Positions 1-8,910 of a stretch of 64,000 nucleotides of DNA are shown piece by piece. The notes under the pieces are model-generated. The model searched no databases and was not told the DNA's origin. It worked only from the letters and a program-made list of their open reading frames with translations. Origin of the DNA: Acidobacteriota bacterium (GTDB lineage Bacteria > Acidobacteriota > Blastocatellia > Pyrinomonadales > Pyrinomonadaceae); assembly GCA_019639115.1 (NCBI GenBank), contig JAHBSM010000006.1, positions 150,123 to 214,122 of the forward strand. Reading direction: 5' to 3'. A program made the translations under genes and the position numbers. The first letter of the stretch is position 1. Every line of letters begins with the position of its first letter.

Positions 1-627
1 TCCTTTATGCTCAAGCTCTACGACGCATACGAGAAAACGGACGCTTCGCTCGTCGAGATCAATCCGTTCCTGCTCACCAAAGACAACCGCCTCATCGCAC
101 TCGATGCCAAGCTCAATTTTGACGACAACGCGATGTTCCGGCACAAGGATTACGCCGAGCTCCGCGACCTCAACGAAGAAGAGCCGCTCGAGATCGAAGC
201 GTCGAAATACGACCTCAACTACATCAAGCTCGACGGCAACATCGGCTGCATGGTCAACGGCGCAGGCCTGGCGATGGCGACGATGGACATCATCAAGCTC
301 GCGGGCGGCGAACCGGCGAACTTCCTTGACGTCGGCGGCGGCGCCTCGCAGGAACGCGTCGAACAGGCGTTCAAGATCCTGCTCGCCGACCCGAACGTCA
401 AGGCTGTGCTGATAAACATCTTCGGCGGCATCGTCCGCTGCGATATGGTCGCTTCCGGAGTCGTCGCCGCGGCAAAGAACCTCGGCGTCTCAGTGCCCAT
501 AGTCGCGCGGCTCGAAGGCACAAACGTCGAAGCCGGCCGCGAGATTCTCGCCGGCTCTGGCATCGGCATCATCCCGGCCACAACTATGAACGACGCCGCC
601 GCCAAAGTCGTCGCCGCCGCAGCGTAA
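1..627 (+). CDS. sucC: Succinyl-CoA ligase (ADP-forming) beta subunit, 3' part
   Basis: C-terminal 208 codons of the TCA-cycle enzyme that couples succinyl-CoA cleavage to ATP/GTP synthesis; the start lies upstream of the window. The visible part begins just before the ATP-grasp motif (D-A-S-L-V-E-I-N-P). It then carries the CoA-ligase half, with [15 protein letters not shown] and the phosphohistidine-facing G-G-G-A loop, and ends with [10 protein letters not shown], all hallmarks of SucC. The full protein is usually about 390 residues, so roughly half is present. No sucD follows: a terminator lies 43 nt after the stop and the next gene is unrelated, so sucD must be upstream or elsewhere. Confidence 0.95.
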   Translation, partial: SFMLKLYDAYEKTDASLVEINPFLLTKDNRLIALDAKLNFDDNAMFRHKDYAELRDLNEEEPLEIEASKYDLNYIKLDGNIGCMVNGAGLAMATMDIIKLAGGEPANFLDVGGGASQERVEQAFKILLADPNVKAVLINIFGGIVRCDMVASGVVAAAKNLGVSVPIVARLEGTNVEAGREILAGSGIGIIPATTMNDAAAKVVAAAA

Positions 628-669
628 AACGCCAATTGAGACGCACGACGCGACACACTTCGACACGCC

Positions 670-697
670 AAAAGCCGCCTAGGGGCGGCTTTTTACT
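670..697 (+). terminator. Rho-independent terminator after sucC
   Basis: A perfect 10-bp stem (670-679 with 684-693), GC-rich at its core, closes a 4-nt loop and runs into a T-rich tract. It lies 43 nt downstream of the sucC stop and separates this operon from the restriction-modification gene. Confidence 0.85.
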
Positions 698-740
698 TTG
701 TTTGGAATGATCTGCCGTTCATTCGGCTGTAATTTCGGTG

Positions 741-772
741 TATAATTTTCGGTCTCTGTTCCGCTTTATAAT
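741..772 (+). promoter_or_regulatory. Candidate promoter region of the restriction-modification gene
   Basis: Two exact TATAAT hexamers occur here (741-746 and 767-772) in the only intergenic stretch between the sucC terminator and the ISP gene start at 860. No good -35 hexamer was found at the right distance from either. The call rests on the -10 matches and location only. Confidence 0.3.
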
Positions 773-859
773 CTGATCGAAGTTATTACCCTAGGACACT
801 TTCGCCGGGCGAGGCTTCGATTCGGTCGTTTGCGGGTGCCTTGGCAGCAATTCCAAATA

Positions 860-3800
860 ATGACATTCGACGAATTAATCAATAAATATCGGAATGAATC
901 ACTGACGACGCGATCGCAGGGAGACAAGTTTGAACGCCTAATGAGAGCGTATCTACTCAGCGACCCGAAATATGCCAATCGGTTTAGCGAAGTTTGGCTT
1001 TGGGGCGATTTCCCTTTCCGTAACCAATTTGGTGGCAACGACACAGGCGTCGACCTAGTCGCATCTACGTTCGCAGGTGAATATTGCGCGATCCAATGTA
1101 AGTTTTACGCCGAGAACGCCAAGATGGACAAATCTCAAGTTGATTCGTTCATAACGACCTCAGGCCGTTCTTTTAAAGACGAAGATTTCCGAACAACCTC
1201 ATTTGCCGAAAGGCTTTGGATCGCTACCACGCACAACTGGGGAACGAACGCTGAGAACGCGATAAAGAATCAATCTCCGTCGGTTCAGCGGCTTAATCTT
1301 GGCGACCTGCGACAAGCTCCGGTTGATTGGGAAAAGCTTGAGAAGGAGGTTCATGGACGTGATGCTCGGCTGTCGCCGAAGACGCTGAAACAGCACCAGA
1401 AATTCGCCGTCGAAAAATCGCAAGAATACTTCAAAACAAAAGACCGCGGCAAACTGATAATGGCCTGCGGCACTGGGAAGACCTTCACGAGTCTCAGGAT
1501 CGCGGAAAAGGAAACCGACGGACGTGGATTTATCCTCTTTCTTGTTCCGTCGATCTCATTGCTTGCTCAGACCTTGCGCGAATGGACCGGTGACGCCGTC
1601 GAGCCCGTTTACCCGATCTGCATCTGTTCAGATCCGCAGGTAAATCCCCAAGAACTCAATAATCGCGACGTGGATAGTTTTTCTGTTCTCGATCTCGGAC
1701 TTCCGGCCTCGACGGACATCGCGTCGATAACAAAACAGGTCCAATTCGCCCGATCGAAGGATCGCAAAGGGATGACCGTCGTTTTCTCGACCTATCAATC
1801 GATCTCCGTCATCGCTAAGGTACAAAAATCACTTGCCGAGAAAGGCATGGACAGCATATTCGACCTAATAGTATGCGACGAAGCTCATCGTACCACCGGA
1901 GTTCAACTTGACGGTGATGACGAGTCGGCCTTTACCCGGGTCCACGACAACGACTTCATCAAAGCTAGGCGACGCCTTTATATGACCGCTACGCCGAGGC
2001 TTTACAGCGAAGATTCGTTGACGAGGGCGGCGCAGGCAAATGCCGTTGTCTGGTCGATGGACGATGTCGCTCATTACGGCGATGAGATTTATCGCATTGG
2101 GTTTGGTGAGGCAGTAGATCAAGAACTGCTCACCGATTACAAGGTACTTGTACTAACCCTGAGCGAAGAAGATGTTCCCGCTGCGGTACAAATGGCTATC
2201 ACCAATGAAACTAGAGAAATTAAGGCCGATGACATTATCAAGCTCGTCGGCACGATCAGCGGCCTTTCTAAGCAGATCATCGGCGACGACGGCGAGGCAA
2301 AAGCAGCCGATCCGAATGTGATGAAGCGAGCCGTTGCTTTCTGTCCGTCTATCAAGGCGTCTAAAGCTACTATGACCGCCTACAATGCGGGAACGGACAT
2401 ATACCTGAAAGAATTGCCCGACGACAAACGGGCGACTATGCTGCGCGTTGCGGCAAAACACATCGACGGTACATTTCCGGCAAATAAACGCGAAGAATGC
2501 CTCGATTGGCTGAAACAGGAGCCGCCTGTTGGTGAATGTCGCGTTCTCACAAACGTACGCTGCCTGTCCGAGGGTGTCGATGTCCCGTCGCTCGATGCTG
2601 TTATGTTCCTCGCTGCGCGCAATTCACAAGTTGATGTTGTGCAATCAGTTGGTCGCGTGATGCGGCTGGCTCCGGGCAAGAAATACGGCTATATCATCAT
2701 TCCGGTGATCGTGCCGTCGACCGAGGAACCAGAAAAGGCCCTCGACAATAACGAACGTTACAAGGTCGTCTGGACCGTCCTAAACGCTCTTCGCGCTCAC
2801 GACGACCGATTCAATGCCGTCATCAATCAGATCGAGCTAAACAAACGCCGCCCGAACAAGCTGATGATCGGCGCGACCGAAACCACCTTTCGCAATGGCG
2901 AACCCGTGGATCGAAGCGAGAGCGCCACAAAGACACAGGCCGACAATGCGGTCCAGCAGCTTCGCCTCCAGTTCGAAGAGTTGCAGTCCGTCGTTTTCGC
3001 CCGTCTCGTCAAAAAGGTCGGCAATCGACTCTATTGGGAACAATGGGCAAACACGGTCGCCGAGATCGCGACGCGCCAGATCGCACGTATTTACGCACTC
3101 ATCGAAACCAATCCGCAGCAGCGCGCCGCCTTCGACGATTTCCTCGCCGGGCTTCGCAAAAACATCAATCCGTCGATCACCGAGGACGAAGCCGTCCAGA
3201 TGCTTTCGCAGCACATCATTACTCGGCCCGTCTTTGATGCCTTGTTCGAAGATTACTCGTTTGCCGCCAATAATCCGGTTTCGGTCTCGATGAACGCCAT
3301 GCTCGCCGCCCTTCATGGCGAACGCATGGCCGACGATGACGAAACGCTGCAGAAGTTCTACGAATTCGTCCGCACCACGCTAAAAGGCCTCGACAATGCC
3401 GAAGCCAAACAGGGCGTCATCGTCCGCCTCTACGAAAACTTTTTCGCCAAAGCGTTCAAGAAAATGGTCGAACGCCTTGGGATCGTTTACACGCCGGTTG
3501 AGGTTGTAGATTTCATCATTCACTCGGTCAATGACGTCCTTAAGAAAGAGTTTGGACGCGAACTCAAGGACCGTGACGTTCATATCCTCGACCCTTTCAC
3601 CGGAACGGGAACCTTTATCACACGCCTGATCCAAAGCGGCCTCATTGATAAGGAATCTCTGCCGCACAAATACAAACACGAGATATTCGCGAACGAGATC
3701 GTCCTCCTCGCGTACTACATCGCCGCCGTGAACATCGAGAACGCATATCACGATGCACTCCAAAGCTCCCCTCCTTACGAAGGAGGGGTGGCAGCCGCTT

Positions 3801-5776
3801 CGGCTGACGGGGTGGTTCTTTCTTCCGAAACAGACTACATCCCCTTCGAAGGCATCTGCCTCACCGACACATTCCAATTGGGCGAAGACGGCGCACAAGA
3901 GAATCTCAAAGGCGAAACTTTCAAACAGAACTCCGAACGCGTCGAACGCCAAAAACGCGCTCCGCTAAAAGTCATTTTCGGCAACCCGCCGTATTCCGTC
4001 GGTCAGAAGTCGGCTAATGATAATGCCCAGAACCTTCAATACAAACGGCTTGATTCTCTCGTTGAAGAGCATTACGCAAGAACGAGCTCGGCAACGTCGG
4101 TCAAGGCTTTGTATGACTCTTACATCAAAGCTTTTCGTTGGAGCACGGATCGATTAGACGAAAACGGCGGTGTGATTTCTTTTGTCTCAAACGGTGCGTG
4201 GCTGGAAAGTAACGGGATGGATGGCTTTCGTAAATCGCTTGAAAAAGAATTTTCTTCGATATATGTTTTCAATCTTCGCGGAAATGCACGAACAAGCGGA
4301 GAACTTCGTCGAGCAGAAGCAGGGAACGTCTTCGGCTCCGGCTCAAGAACACCAATCGCGATAACCTTGCTTGTCAAAAATCCAACTTCACCTAGTAAGA
4401 GAGCAGAAATCCAATACTTCGACATAGGCGACTACCTCAAGCGGGACGAGAAACTTTCCATCATAAAGAAATTTGAATCCGTCAAGAATGAATCAATGCA
4501 ATGGGACATTATTGTACCCAACGAGCAGGGCGATTGGATTAATCACAGAGATTCCACATTTGAAGAATTCATTCCAATTGGCGATAAAAATGACAAAAAA
4601 GAAAATGCATTCTTCCTTAATTTCTACAGCAGAGGGCTAAGTTCTGCTAGGGATGCATGGTGTTATAACTCGTCGAGGCCTGAACTCACTAAGAACATGA
4701 GCTTGCTCGCGGACTTCTATAATGAGCAACGACTTCAGTTCCACGAAAAGAAACAACTTATACAGAACATTACTATCGAGGAAGGAGTTGAATTCAATTC
4801 CCGCAGAATTACTTGGAATCGCGGCCTGAAGCAAGACCTGCAAAGGAATAAGGAAATTCTTTTCGATGATGAGAGAATTTATACAGCAACATATAGACCA
4901 TTCTTTAAGCAAAACGTTTATTTTGCTCAGGCTCTGAATGACATGGTCTATCAGCTTCCGAAGCTATTTCCAACCACAAAACACGAGAATCTTGTAATTT
5001 CACTTTCAGGTGTTGGTGCAAGCAATAATTTTTCGGTCTTAATCACTGATCGGATACCAGACCTGCAATTGCAATTCAACGGTCAATGCTTTCCGCTTTA
5101 TTACTATGAAGAGAATCGGCCTGATAGTCCGACTTTGTTTGACACAGCGGGCGAACCGCAGTTTGTACGGCGCGATGGTGTGAGCGACTTTATCGCCAAG
5201 CGTGCAAAGGAACAATACGCGACTGCGATCAGGAAAGAAGATATTTTCTATTACGTTTACGGCTTTCTCCACAGCCCCGAATACCGCCAAAACTTCGCCA
5301 ACGACCTAAAGAAAATGCTCCCGCGAATTCCGCTCGTCGATGACCTGAAAGACTTCGTCGCATTCTCGAAAGCAGGCCGAGATCTTGCACAGTTGCACCT
5401 CAACTACGAGAAAGTCTCAGCCTATCCCGATCTAAAAGTCACCGGCGACGAAATTAACAACTTTCGCGTCGGCAAGATGACATTTGTCGATAAAACAACC
5501 AAAGAAGCGATCCGTTACAACGGCGATATCGTCGTCTCAAACATTCCCGCAAAAGCCTACGATTATGTCATCAACGGCAAATCTGCTATCGAATGGATAA
5601 TGGAACGCTACCAATACAAACAAGACCCGGCGTCCGGGATAATAAACGACCCAAACAACTGGGCCGACGAAGTCGGCAATCCGCGATACATTCTCGACCT
5701 TTTGCTGTCGATAGTTAATGTCAGTGTGCAAACTGTGGACATTGTGGAAACTTTACCTAAACCTAAATTTGAGTGA
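860..5776 (+). CDS. Type ISP restriction-modification enzyme (single-chain nuclease-helicase-methyltransferase)
   Basis: A 1638-residue polypeptide with the layout of LlaGI/LlaBIII-type ISP enzymes. An Mrr-like PD-(D/E)XK nuclease comes first (acidic D-L-V, then Q-C-K with Q79 and K81). A superfamily 2 helicase/translocase follows (Walker A G-T-G-K-T about 203-208, D-E-A-H at 340-343, motif III T-A-T-P-R). Next is a gamma-class N6-adenine methyltransferase (D-P-F-T-G-T-G-T-F about 911, N-P-P-Y about 1041), then a C-terminal target-recognition region. Such enzymes methylate one strand of an asymmetric site and cleave after head-to-head translocation. The family needs no separate HsdS or HsdM. 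The frame is open further up to a TTG at 830; the ATG at 860 is chosen because the nuclease domain starts right after it. A 52-nt palindromic element sits in frame between MTase motif I and NPPY, and the recognition region is AT-rich. rmuC follows after 6 nt. Confidence 0.93.
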   Translation: MTFDELINKYRNESLTTRSQGDKFERLMRAYLLSDPKYANRFSEVWLWGDFPFRNQFGGNDTGVDLVASTFAGEYCAIQCKFYAENAKMDKSQVDSFITTSGRSFKDEDFRTTSFAERLWIATTHNWGTNAENAIKNQSPSVQRLNLGDLRQAPVDWEKLEKEVHGRDARLSPKTLKQHQKFAVEKSQEYFKTKDRGKLIMACGTGKTFTSLRIAEKETDGRGFILFLVPSISLLAQTLREWTGDAVEPVYPICICSDPQVNPQELNNRDVDSFSVLDLGLPASTDIASITKQVQFARSKDRKGMTVVFSTYQSISVIAKVQKSLAEKGMDSIFDLIVCDEAHRTTGVQLDGDDESAFTRVHDNDFIKARRRLYMTATPRLYSEDSLTRAAQANAVVWSMDDVAHYGDEIYRIGFGEAVDQELLTDYKVLVLTLSEEDVPAAVQMAITNETREIKADDIIKLVGTISGLSKQIIGDDGEAKAADPNVMKRAVAFCPSIKASKATMTAYNAGTDIYLKELPDDKRATMLRVAAKHIDGTFPANKREECLDWLKQEPPVGECRVLTNVRCLSEGVDVPSLDAVMFLAARNSQVDVVQSVGRVMRLAPGKKYGYIIIPVIVPSTEEPEKALDNNERYKVVWTVLNALRAHDDRFNAVINQIELNKRRPNKLMIGATETTFRNGEPVDRSESATKTQADNAVQQLRLQFEELQSVVFARLVKKVGNRLYWEQWANTVAEIATRQIARIYALIETNPQQRAAFDDFLAGLRKNINPSITEDEAVQMLSQHIITRPVFDALFEDYSFAANNPVSVSMNAMLAALHGERMADDDETLQKFYEFVRTTLKGLDNAEAKQGVIVRLYENFFAKAFKKMVERLGIVYTPVEVVDFIIHSVNDVLKKEFGRELKDRDVHILDPFTGTGTFITRLIQSGLIDKESLPHKYKHEIFANEIVLLAYYIAAVNIENAYHDALQSSPPYEGGVAAASADGVVLSSETDYIPFEGICLTDTFQLGEDGAQENLKGETFKQNSERVERQKRAPLKVIFGNPPYSVGQKSANDNAQNLQYKRLDSLVEEHYARTSSATSVKALYDSYIKAFRWSTDRLDENGGVISFVSNGAWLESNGMDGFRKSLEKEFSSIYVFNLRGNARTSGELRRAEAGNVFGSGSRTPIAITLLVKNPTSPSKRAEIQYFDIGDYLKRDEKLSIIKKFESVKNESMQWDIIVPNEQGDWINHRDSTFEEFIPIGDKNDKKENAFFLNFYSRGLSSARDAWCYNSSRPELTKNMSLLADFYNEQRLQFHEKKQLIQNITIEEGVEFNSRRITWNRGLKQDLQRNKEILFDDERIYTATYRPFFKQNVYFAQALNDMVYQLPKLFPTTKHENLVISLSGVGASNNFSVLITDRIPDLQLQFNGQCFPLYYYEENRPDSPTLFDTAGEPQFVRRDGVSDFIAKRAKEQYATAIRKEDIFYYVYGFLHSPEYRQNFANDLKKMLPRIPLVDDLKDFVAFSKAGRDLAQLHLNYEKVSAYPDLKVTGDEINNFRVGKMTFVDKTTKEAIRYNGDIVVSNIPAKAYDYVINGKSAIEWIMERYQYKQDPASGIINDPNNWADEVGNPRYILDLLLSIVNVSVQTVDIVETLPKPKFE
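3766..3817 (+). repeat. Double-hairpin palindromic element inserted in frame in the ISP enzyme gene
   Basis: Two adjacent hairpins: a perfect 9-bp stem (3768-3776 with 3780-3788, loop 3777-3779) and a 6-bp stem (3792-3797 with 3801-3806, 3-nt loop). They are bracketed by a GGGGTGG motif occurring twice (3785-3791 and 3809-3815). The insert reads as S-S-P-P-Y-E-G-G-V-A-A-A-S-A-D-G-V-V in the host protein without breaking the frame. It resembles mobile palindromic elements that insert in frame in coding sequences, such as the Rickettsia palindromic elements. No second copy was seen in this window. Confidence 0.7.
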
Positions 5777-5782
5777 GGAAAT

Positions 5783-7333
5783 ATGGATAACAATACTCTC
5801 ATTATCATCGCAGTCGTCGCTATCGCCGGAATAGTCATTGGGGCGATCATCGGTTATCTGCTCGGCGGAAAGAAAGACTCGGGCATGGAAGCCGAAAAAG
5901 CCGGTGCCGAAGCAAAAGCCACACAGCTACAAAGCCAACTGTCCGAAAAGAACGTCGAACTCTCTCGTCGCGATGACGATATCAAGCGGCAACAGGAAAA
6001 GCTTATCGAAGCCGAAGCGGCGAAGACTAAAGCCGAAACTGAACTTACCGAAACCCGGGCAAATATCGTCGAACTTAACGACCAACTCGAATCAAAAGAG
6101 CTAGAACGTGCTTCGTACCGCGATGCCCATATCGCCGCCGAGAAGAAAAGCGTTGAATTACAAGCGAGAAACGACTCGATCCTTCAACAACTAGAGGAAC
6201 AGAAACAGTTTCTTGCCGAGGCAGACATAAAGCTGCGAGACGCCTTTGCTTCACTATCCTCCGAGGCTCTTCGAAAAAACAACGCCACGTTCCTCGAATC
6301 CGCCAAGGAAACTCTCGAAGCCAAAGTCAAAGAATCGGCCACCGAACTCGACGCACGAAAGGTCGCGATCGAAACGCTGGTCAAACCGCTGGGTGAAAGC
6401 CTCAAGAACTTCGACACCAAATTACAAGACATCGAGATCAAACGCGAGGGAGCCTATAAGGGCATTGAGGCTTGGCTGGAGGTAATGAAAGGTGAGACCG
6501 AACAGTTAAATACCGGCACGAAAAAATTGGTCAACGCGTTGACCACTTCTCATGTTCGCGGTCGATATGGCGAGATAGCTCTTCGCCGACTTGTCGAGGC
6601 GGCCGGAATGCTCGATAAGTGTCATTTCGCCGAACAAGAATCTGTTGCAACAGAAACAGGTAGGTTGCGACCGGATATGACTATTTTCCTGCCGGGCGAG
6701 AAAACGCTTATCGTTGACTCCAAGGTGCCTATGGCTGCGTACAATCGTGTATTCGAGACGGAAGATGCCGCTGAGCAGAAGAAGCACCTGAAGGACCACG
6801 CCTTAGCTGTACGAACCCACGTTGAGCAGCTCTCTGATAAATCCTACTGGAACCAATTTGAGCAGGCTCCGGATTTCGTGATCATGTACCTTGAGTTTGA
6901 GTCATGTTATGGTGCCGCTTTAATGCATGATTCTGAGATCCTATATGAGGCAATGAACAACGGGATCGTATTCGCGACCCCATCGACCTTTCTAGGATTG
7001 CTTCGGACGGTCAACTATATGTGGCAACAAGTGCGACTGGCCGACGGTATCCTCGAAATGCGTGATGCCGGTGTCGAACTCTATAAAAGGACCAATACGA
7101 TGCTGGAACATTTTAGCCGAATTGGTTCAGGTCTCAACTCCGCAGTTTCTGCATATAATGCCGCCCTTGGTTCGATGGAATCGCGGGTAATAACGCACCT
7201 TGAAAAGATCAAAGACATCGGCGGCAGCTCAACCCAGAAAGAGATTCCAAGCTTGAAGCCCGTCGAAACTGCTGTTCGCGAGGTGACGAAACAGATTGCG
7301 TCATCAGAACAGAGCTTCGAAGCGCAGGAATAA
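5783..7333 (+). CDS. rmuC: DNA recombination protein RmuC
   Basis: A 516-residue RmuC-family protein, thought to limit recombination at inverted repeats and linked to nuclease-like folds. An N-terminal membrane anchor (about 5-27, rich in Ile, Val, Ala, Gly) is followed by a long charged coiled coil (about 35-185). The RmuC domain (about 220-460) shows V-R-G-R-Y-G-E, D-M-T-I-F-L-P-G, V-D-S-K-V-P-M and P-S-T-F-L-G-L-L-R-T-V. The start has a GAGG Shine-Dalgarno at 5773-5776 and follows the ISP stop by 6 nt, so the two are probably co-transcribed. A terminator follows at 7453. Its coupling to a restriction enzyme suggests a shared role in handling DNA ends, which is inference. Confidence 0.93.
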   Translation: MDNNTLIIIAVVAIAGIVIGAIIGYLLGGKKDSGMEAEKAGAEAKATQLQSQLSEKNVELSRRDDDIKRQQEKLIEAEAAKTKAETELTETRANIVELNDQLESKELERASYRDAHIAAEKKSVELQARNDSILQQLEEQKQFLAEADIKLRDAFASLSSEALRKNNATFLESAKETLEAKVKESATELDARKVAIETLVKPLGESLKNFDTKLQDIEIKREGAYKGIEAWLEVMKGETEQLNTGTKKLVNALTTSHVRGRYGEIALRRLVEAAGMLDKCHFAEQESVATETGRLRPDMTIFLPGEKTLIVDSKVPMAAYNRVFETEDAAEQKKHLKDHALAVRTHVEQLSDKSYWNQFEQAPDFVIMYLEFESCYGAALMHDSEILYEAMNNGIVFATPSTFLGLLRTVNYMWQQVRLADGILEMRDAGVELYKRTNTMLEHFSRIGSGLNSAVSAYNAALGSMESRVITHLEKIKDIGGSSTQKEIPSLKPVETAVREVTKQIASSEQSFEAQE

Positions 7334-7452
7334 CGAAATAGCAAAGCATTTTCAGCGACAACCATCTGCGATCAGATCACGGCTTCACAAGCTTGGCCTG
7401 ATTAAGTTCTTGATCAAGCGCTTGTGTGTCTGAATTCGAAATTTCCCGCAAG

Positions 7453-7475
7453 AGCCCGTCGTTACGGGCTTTTTG
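7453..7475 (+). terminator. Rho-independent terminator after rmuC
   Basis: A 7-bp stem (7453-7459 with 7464-7470), 4-nt loop and five T residues, 120 nt after the rmuC stop. It closes the ISP-rmuC transcript. The stop codon of the possible minus-strand repeat gene (7462) falls inside this hairpin. Confidence 0.8.
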
Positions 7476-8055
7476 ATGTTTGGGCGGGGGTTGGGAAGGC
7501 AGAAAGGCGGCGGAAAACGCGGAAATGGCGTCGAACGACGGCAGTTTGGCGGCTCATTATTGCGTGATGGAGCCTCATTATTGCGTGATGGAGCCTCATT
7601 ATTGCGTGTCGGAGGCTCATTATTGCGTGATGGAGCCTCATTATTGCGTGTCGGAGGCTCATTATTGCGTGATGGAGGCTCATTATTGCGTGTCGGAGGC
7701 TCATTATTGCGTGTCGGAGGCTCCCTATTGCGTGATGGAGGCTCATTTTTGCGTGTCGGAGGCTCATTATTGCGTGATGGAGGCTCATTTTTGCGACTTG
7801 GAGGCTCATTATTGCGTGATGGAACCTCATTATTGCGTGTCGGAGGCTCATTATTGCGTGTCGGAGGCTCAAGAACGCGGCTTGATGGGAAAAGACTTGC
7901 ATATGAACCGGCCTTTGTGATATTTTGCTGTTCCTCAGAACAGGAACGACGTTGAGATGCTTGGAAACAAGGCGTTTGGCGTCGGCAGAAGGCAGGTTCG
8001 CCCTATTGAAACTGTTCTGAGTAAGGGCTAAGATCCGGTCTTCGGTGTTTTGCAC
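7462..8055 (-). CDS. Possible heptad-repeat coiled-coil protein (uncertain gene)
   Basis: A 197-residue reading frame starting with GTG at 8055, preceded by GAGGAG with ideal 7-nt spacing, which is the main reason to take it seriously. About 60 non-repetitive residues are followed by 15 heptads of the form I-M-S-L-(R/H)-H-A and a basic tail. Ile and Leu fall at 3-4 spacing (a and d positions), so the repeat region would form a continuous coiled coil. Against it: the plus strand is also open through the same repeat, no family is recognised, and the stop codon lies inside the rmuC terminator hairpin. It may equally be a non-coding repeat that happens to be open. It would be divergent from the gene at 8208. 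Confidence 0.35.
   Translation of the reverse strand: MQNTEDRILALTQNSFNRANLPSADAKRLVSKHLNVVPVLRNSKISQRPVHMQVFSHQAAFLSLRHAIMSLRHAIMRFHHAIMSLQVAKMSLHHAIMSLRHAKMSLHHAIGSLRHAIMSLRHAIMSLHHAIMSLRHAIMRLHHAIMSLRHAIMRLHHAIMRLHHAIMSRQTAVVRRHFRVFRRLSAFPTPAQTSKSP
7551..7865. repeat. 15-copy perfect-length 21-bp tandem repeat
   Basis: Fifteen head-to-tail units of exactly 21 bp (plus-strand core GGCTCATTATTGCGTG followed by ATGGA or TCGGA), with no length variation. Units differ by point changes: an ATG/TCG alternation, TTTTT replacing TTATT in units 10 and 12, and CCCTA in unit 9. Because 21 is divisible by 3 and the unit has no stop in several frames, it stays open as heptapeptide repeats on both strands. 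The ends are abrupt: upstream sequence is unrelated, and downstream only GGCTC of a sixteenth copy remains. There are no spacers, so it is not a CRISPR array. Confidence 0.95.
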
Positions 8056-8207
8056 TTAAAAACTCCTCGCCGTCCTCATTCTCCCGACCTTCAATATTCG
8101 ATCCATCGTTTCTGCCTTCCGAGTGGGTGGCTGCGGCATCAATGCCCGGGACATTCCCCGCATATGCCGCAGCCCGCCCGAAAATATCACTTGAGGAGAA
8201 GAAACAA

Positions 8208-8903
8208 ATGATACCTTCAAATAGTTGGTTCCCTTCCAGTTTCGCTGATCGGGCGGTCTGGTTTCAGACGTTCTCGACGGCTTTTGAGACGATCGGGCCG
8301 GCTCTGGGATTTTCGGCGGGCGAAGTGACCGCCGTCAAGAACGACAACGCGGTGATGCAATGGCTGGTCAACGCCTTGCCCGACGTGGACGCATACAACG
8401 AGGGCCTCAGGCTGTTTCGCCGCACGATCACCGAGGGCCCGGTGGACGGCACCGAACCGTCGCTGCCCGTGCTGGCGACGCTGCCCACGTATTCGCCGGT
8501 CGATCAGGGCATCTACGAGCGGCTCGACAACCTTGTGAAACGGATACGGCTGGCGGCGGGATACTCGGACGAAGAAGGCGCCCAGCTCGGGATCATTCCC
8601 AAAAAACCGGGCAGCATCTCGCCCGGCGAGGCTAAACCCGCACTTACCGCCGACACCGATCCGGACAACGTGGTATTCGTCAAATTCAGGAAAGGCCAGT
8701 TCAGCGGCATCTTTCTTCAGGTGTCGATCGACAAAGGCCCGTGGGTCGATCAGGGCCGCTTCACGCGTTCGCCCGCGACACTCAACATACCTCAGGGCCC
8801 GGACGAACTGCCGCGGCTCGTCGCTCTCAGAGCCCGATACCTCGACGGCGATACGACCGTCGGCGAGAATTCGGACGTGGTCGTCATCAGGACGACGCCC
8901 TGA
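8208..8903 (+). CDS. Conserved-looking hypothetical protein with fibronectin-like C-terminus
   Basis: A 231-residue protein I cannot assign. The ATG at 8208 is chosen because GAGGAGAAG lies just upstream; the frame is open further back but without a ribosome site. The N-terminal 110 residues are helical and Trp/Phe-rich (F-A-D-R-A-V-W-F-Q-T-F), with a G-F-S-A-G-E-V-T-A-V segment. A Pro-rich linker (about 125-150) leads to a beta-rich C-terminal 80 residues (V-D-Q-G-R-F-T-R-S-P-A and A-R-Y-L-D-G-D) that read like a fibronectin type III or similar sandwich. There is no signal peptide or membrane segment. It stands alone between a repeat region and a toxin-antitoxin pair, so context gives little. 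Confidence 0.75.
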   Translation: MIPSNSWFPSSFADRAVWFQTFSTAFETIGPALGFSAGEVTAVKNDNAVMQWLVNALPDVDAYNEGLRLFRRTITEGPVDGTEPSLPVLATLPTYSPVDQGIYERLDNLVKRIRLAAGYSDEEGAQLGIIPKKPGSISPGEAKPALTADTDPDNVVFVKFRKGQFSGIFLQVSIDKGPWVDQGRFTRSPATLNIPQGPDELPRLVALRARYLDGDTTVGENSDVVVIRTTP

Positions 8904-8910
8904 TCCGTTT

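Noticed and set aside
830..859. TTG start of the ISP enzyme
   Set aside because: Adds ten residues without family similarity; the ATG at 860 begins just before the nuclease domain.
3380..3952. 190-codon minus-strand frame
   Set aside because: Antisense to the methyltransferase part of the ISP enzyme.
7551..7865. CRISPR array
   Set aside because: Units are 21 bp head to tail with no unique spacers, and no cas genes are nearby.
7473..7955. Plus-strand repeat proteins (GGSLLRD or HYCVMEA heptads)
   Set aside because: Starts are TTG codons inside or just after a terminator with no ribosome site; they are open only because the 21-bp unit lacks stops. The minus strand has better support.
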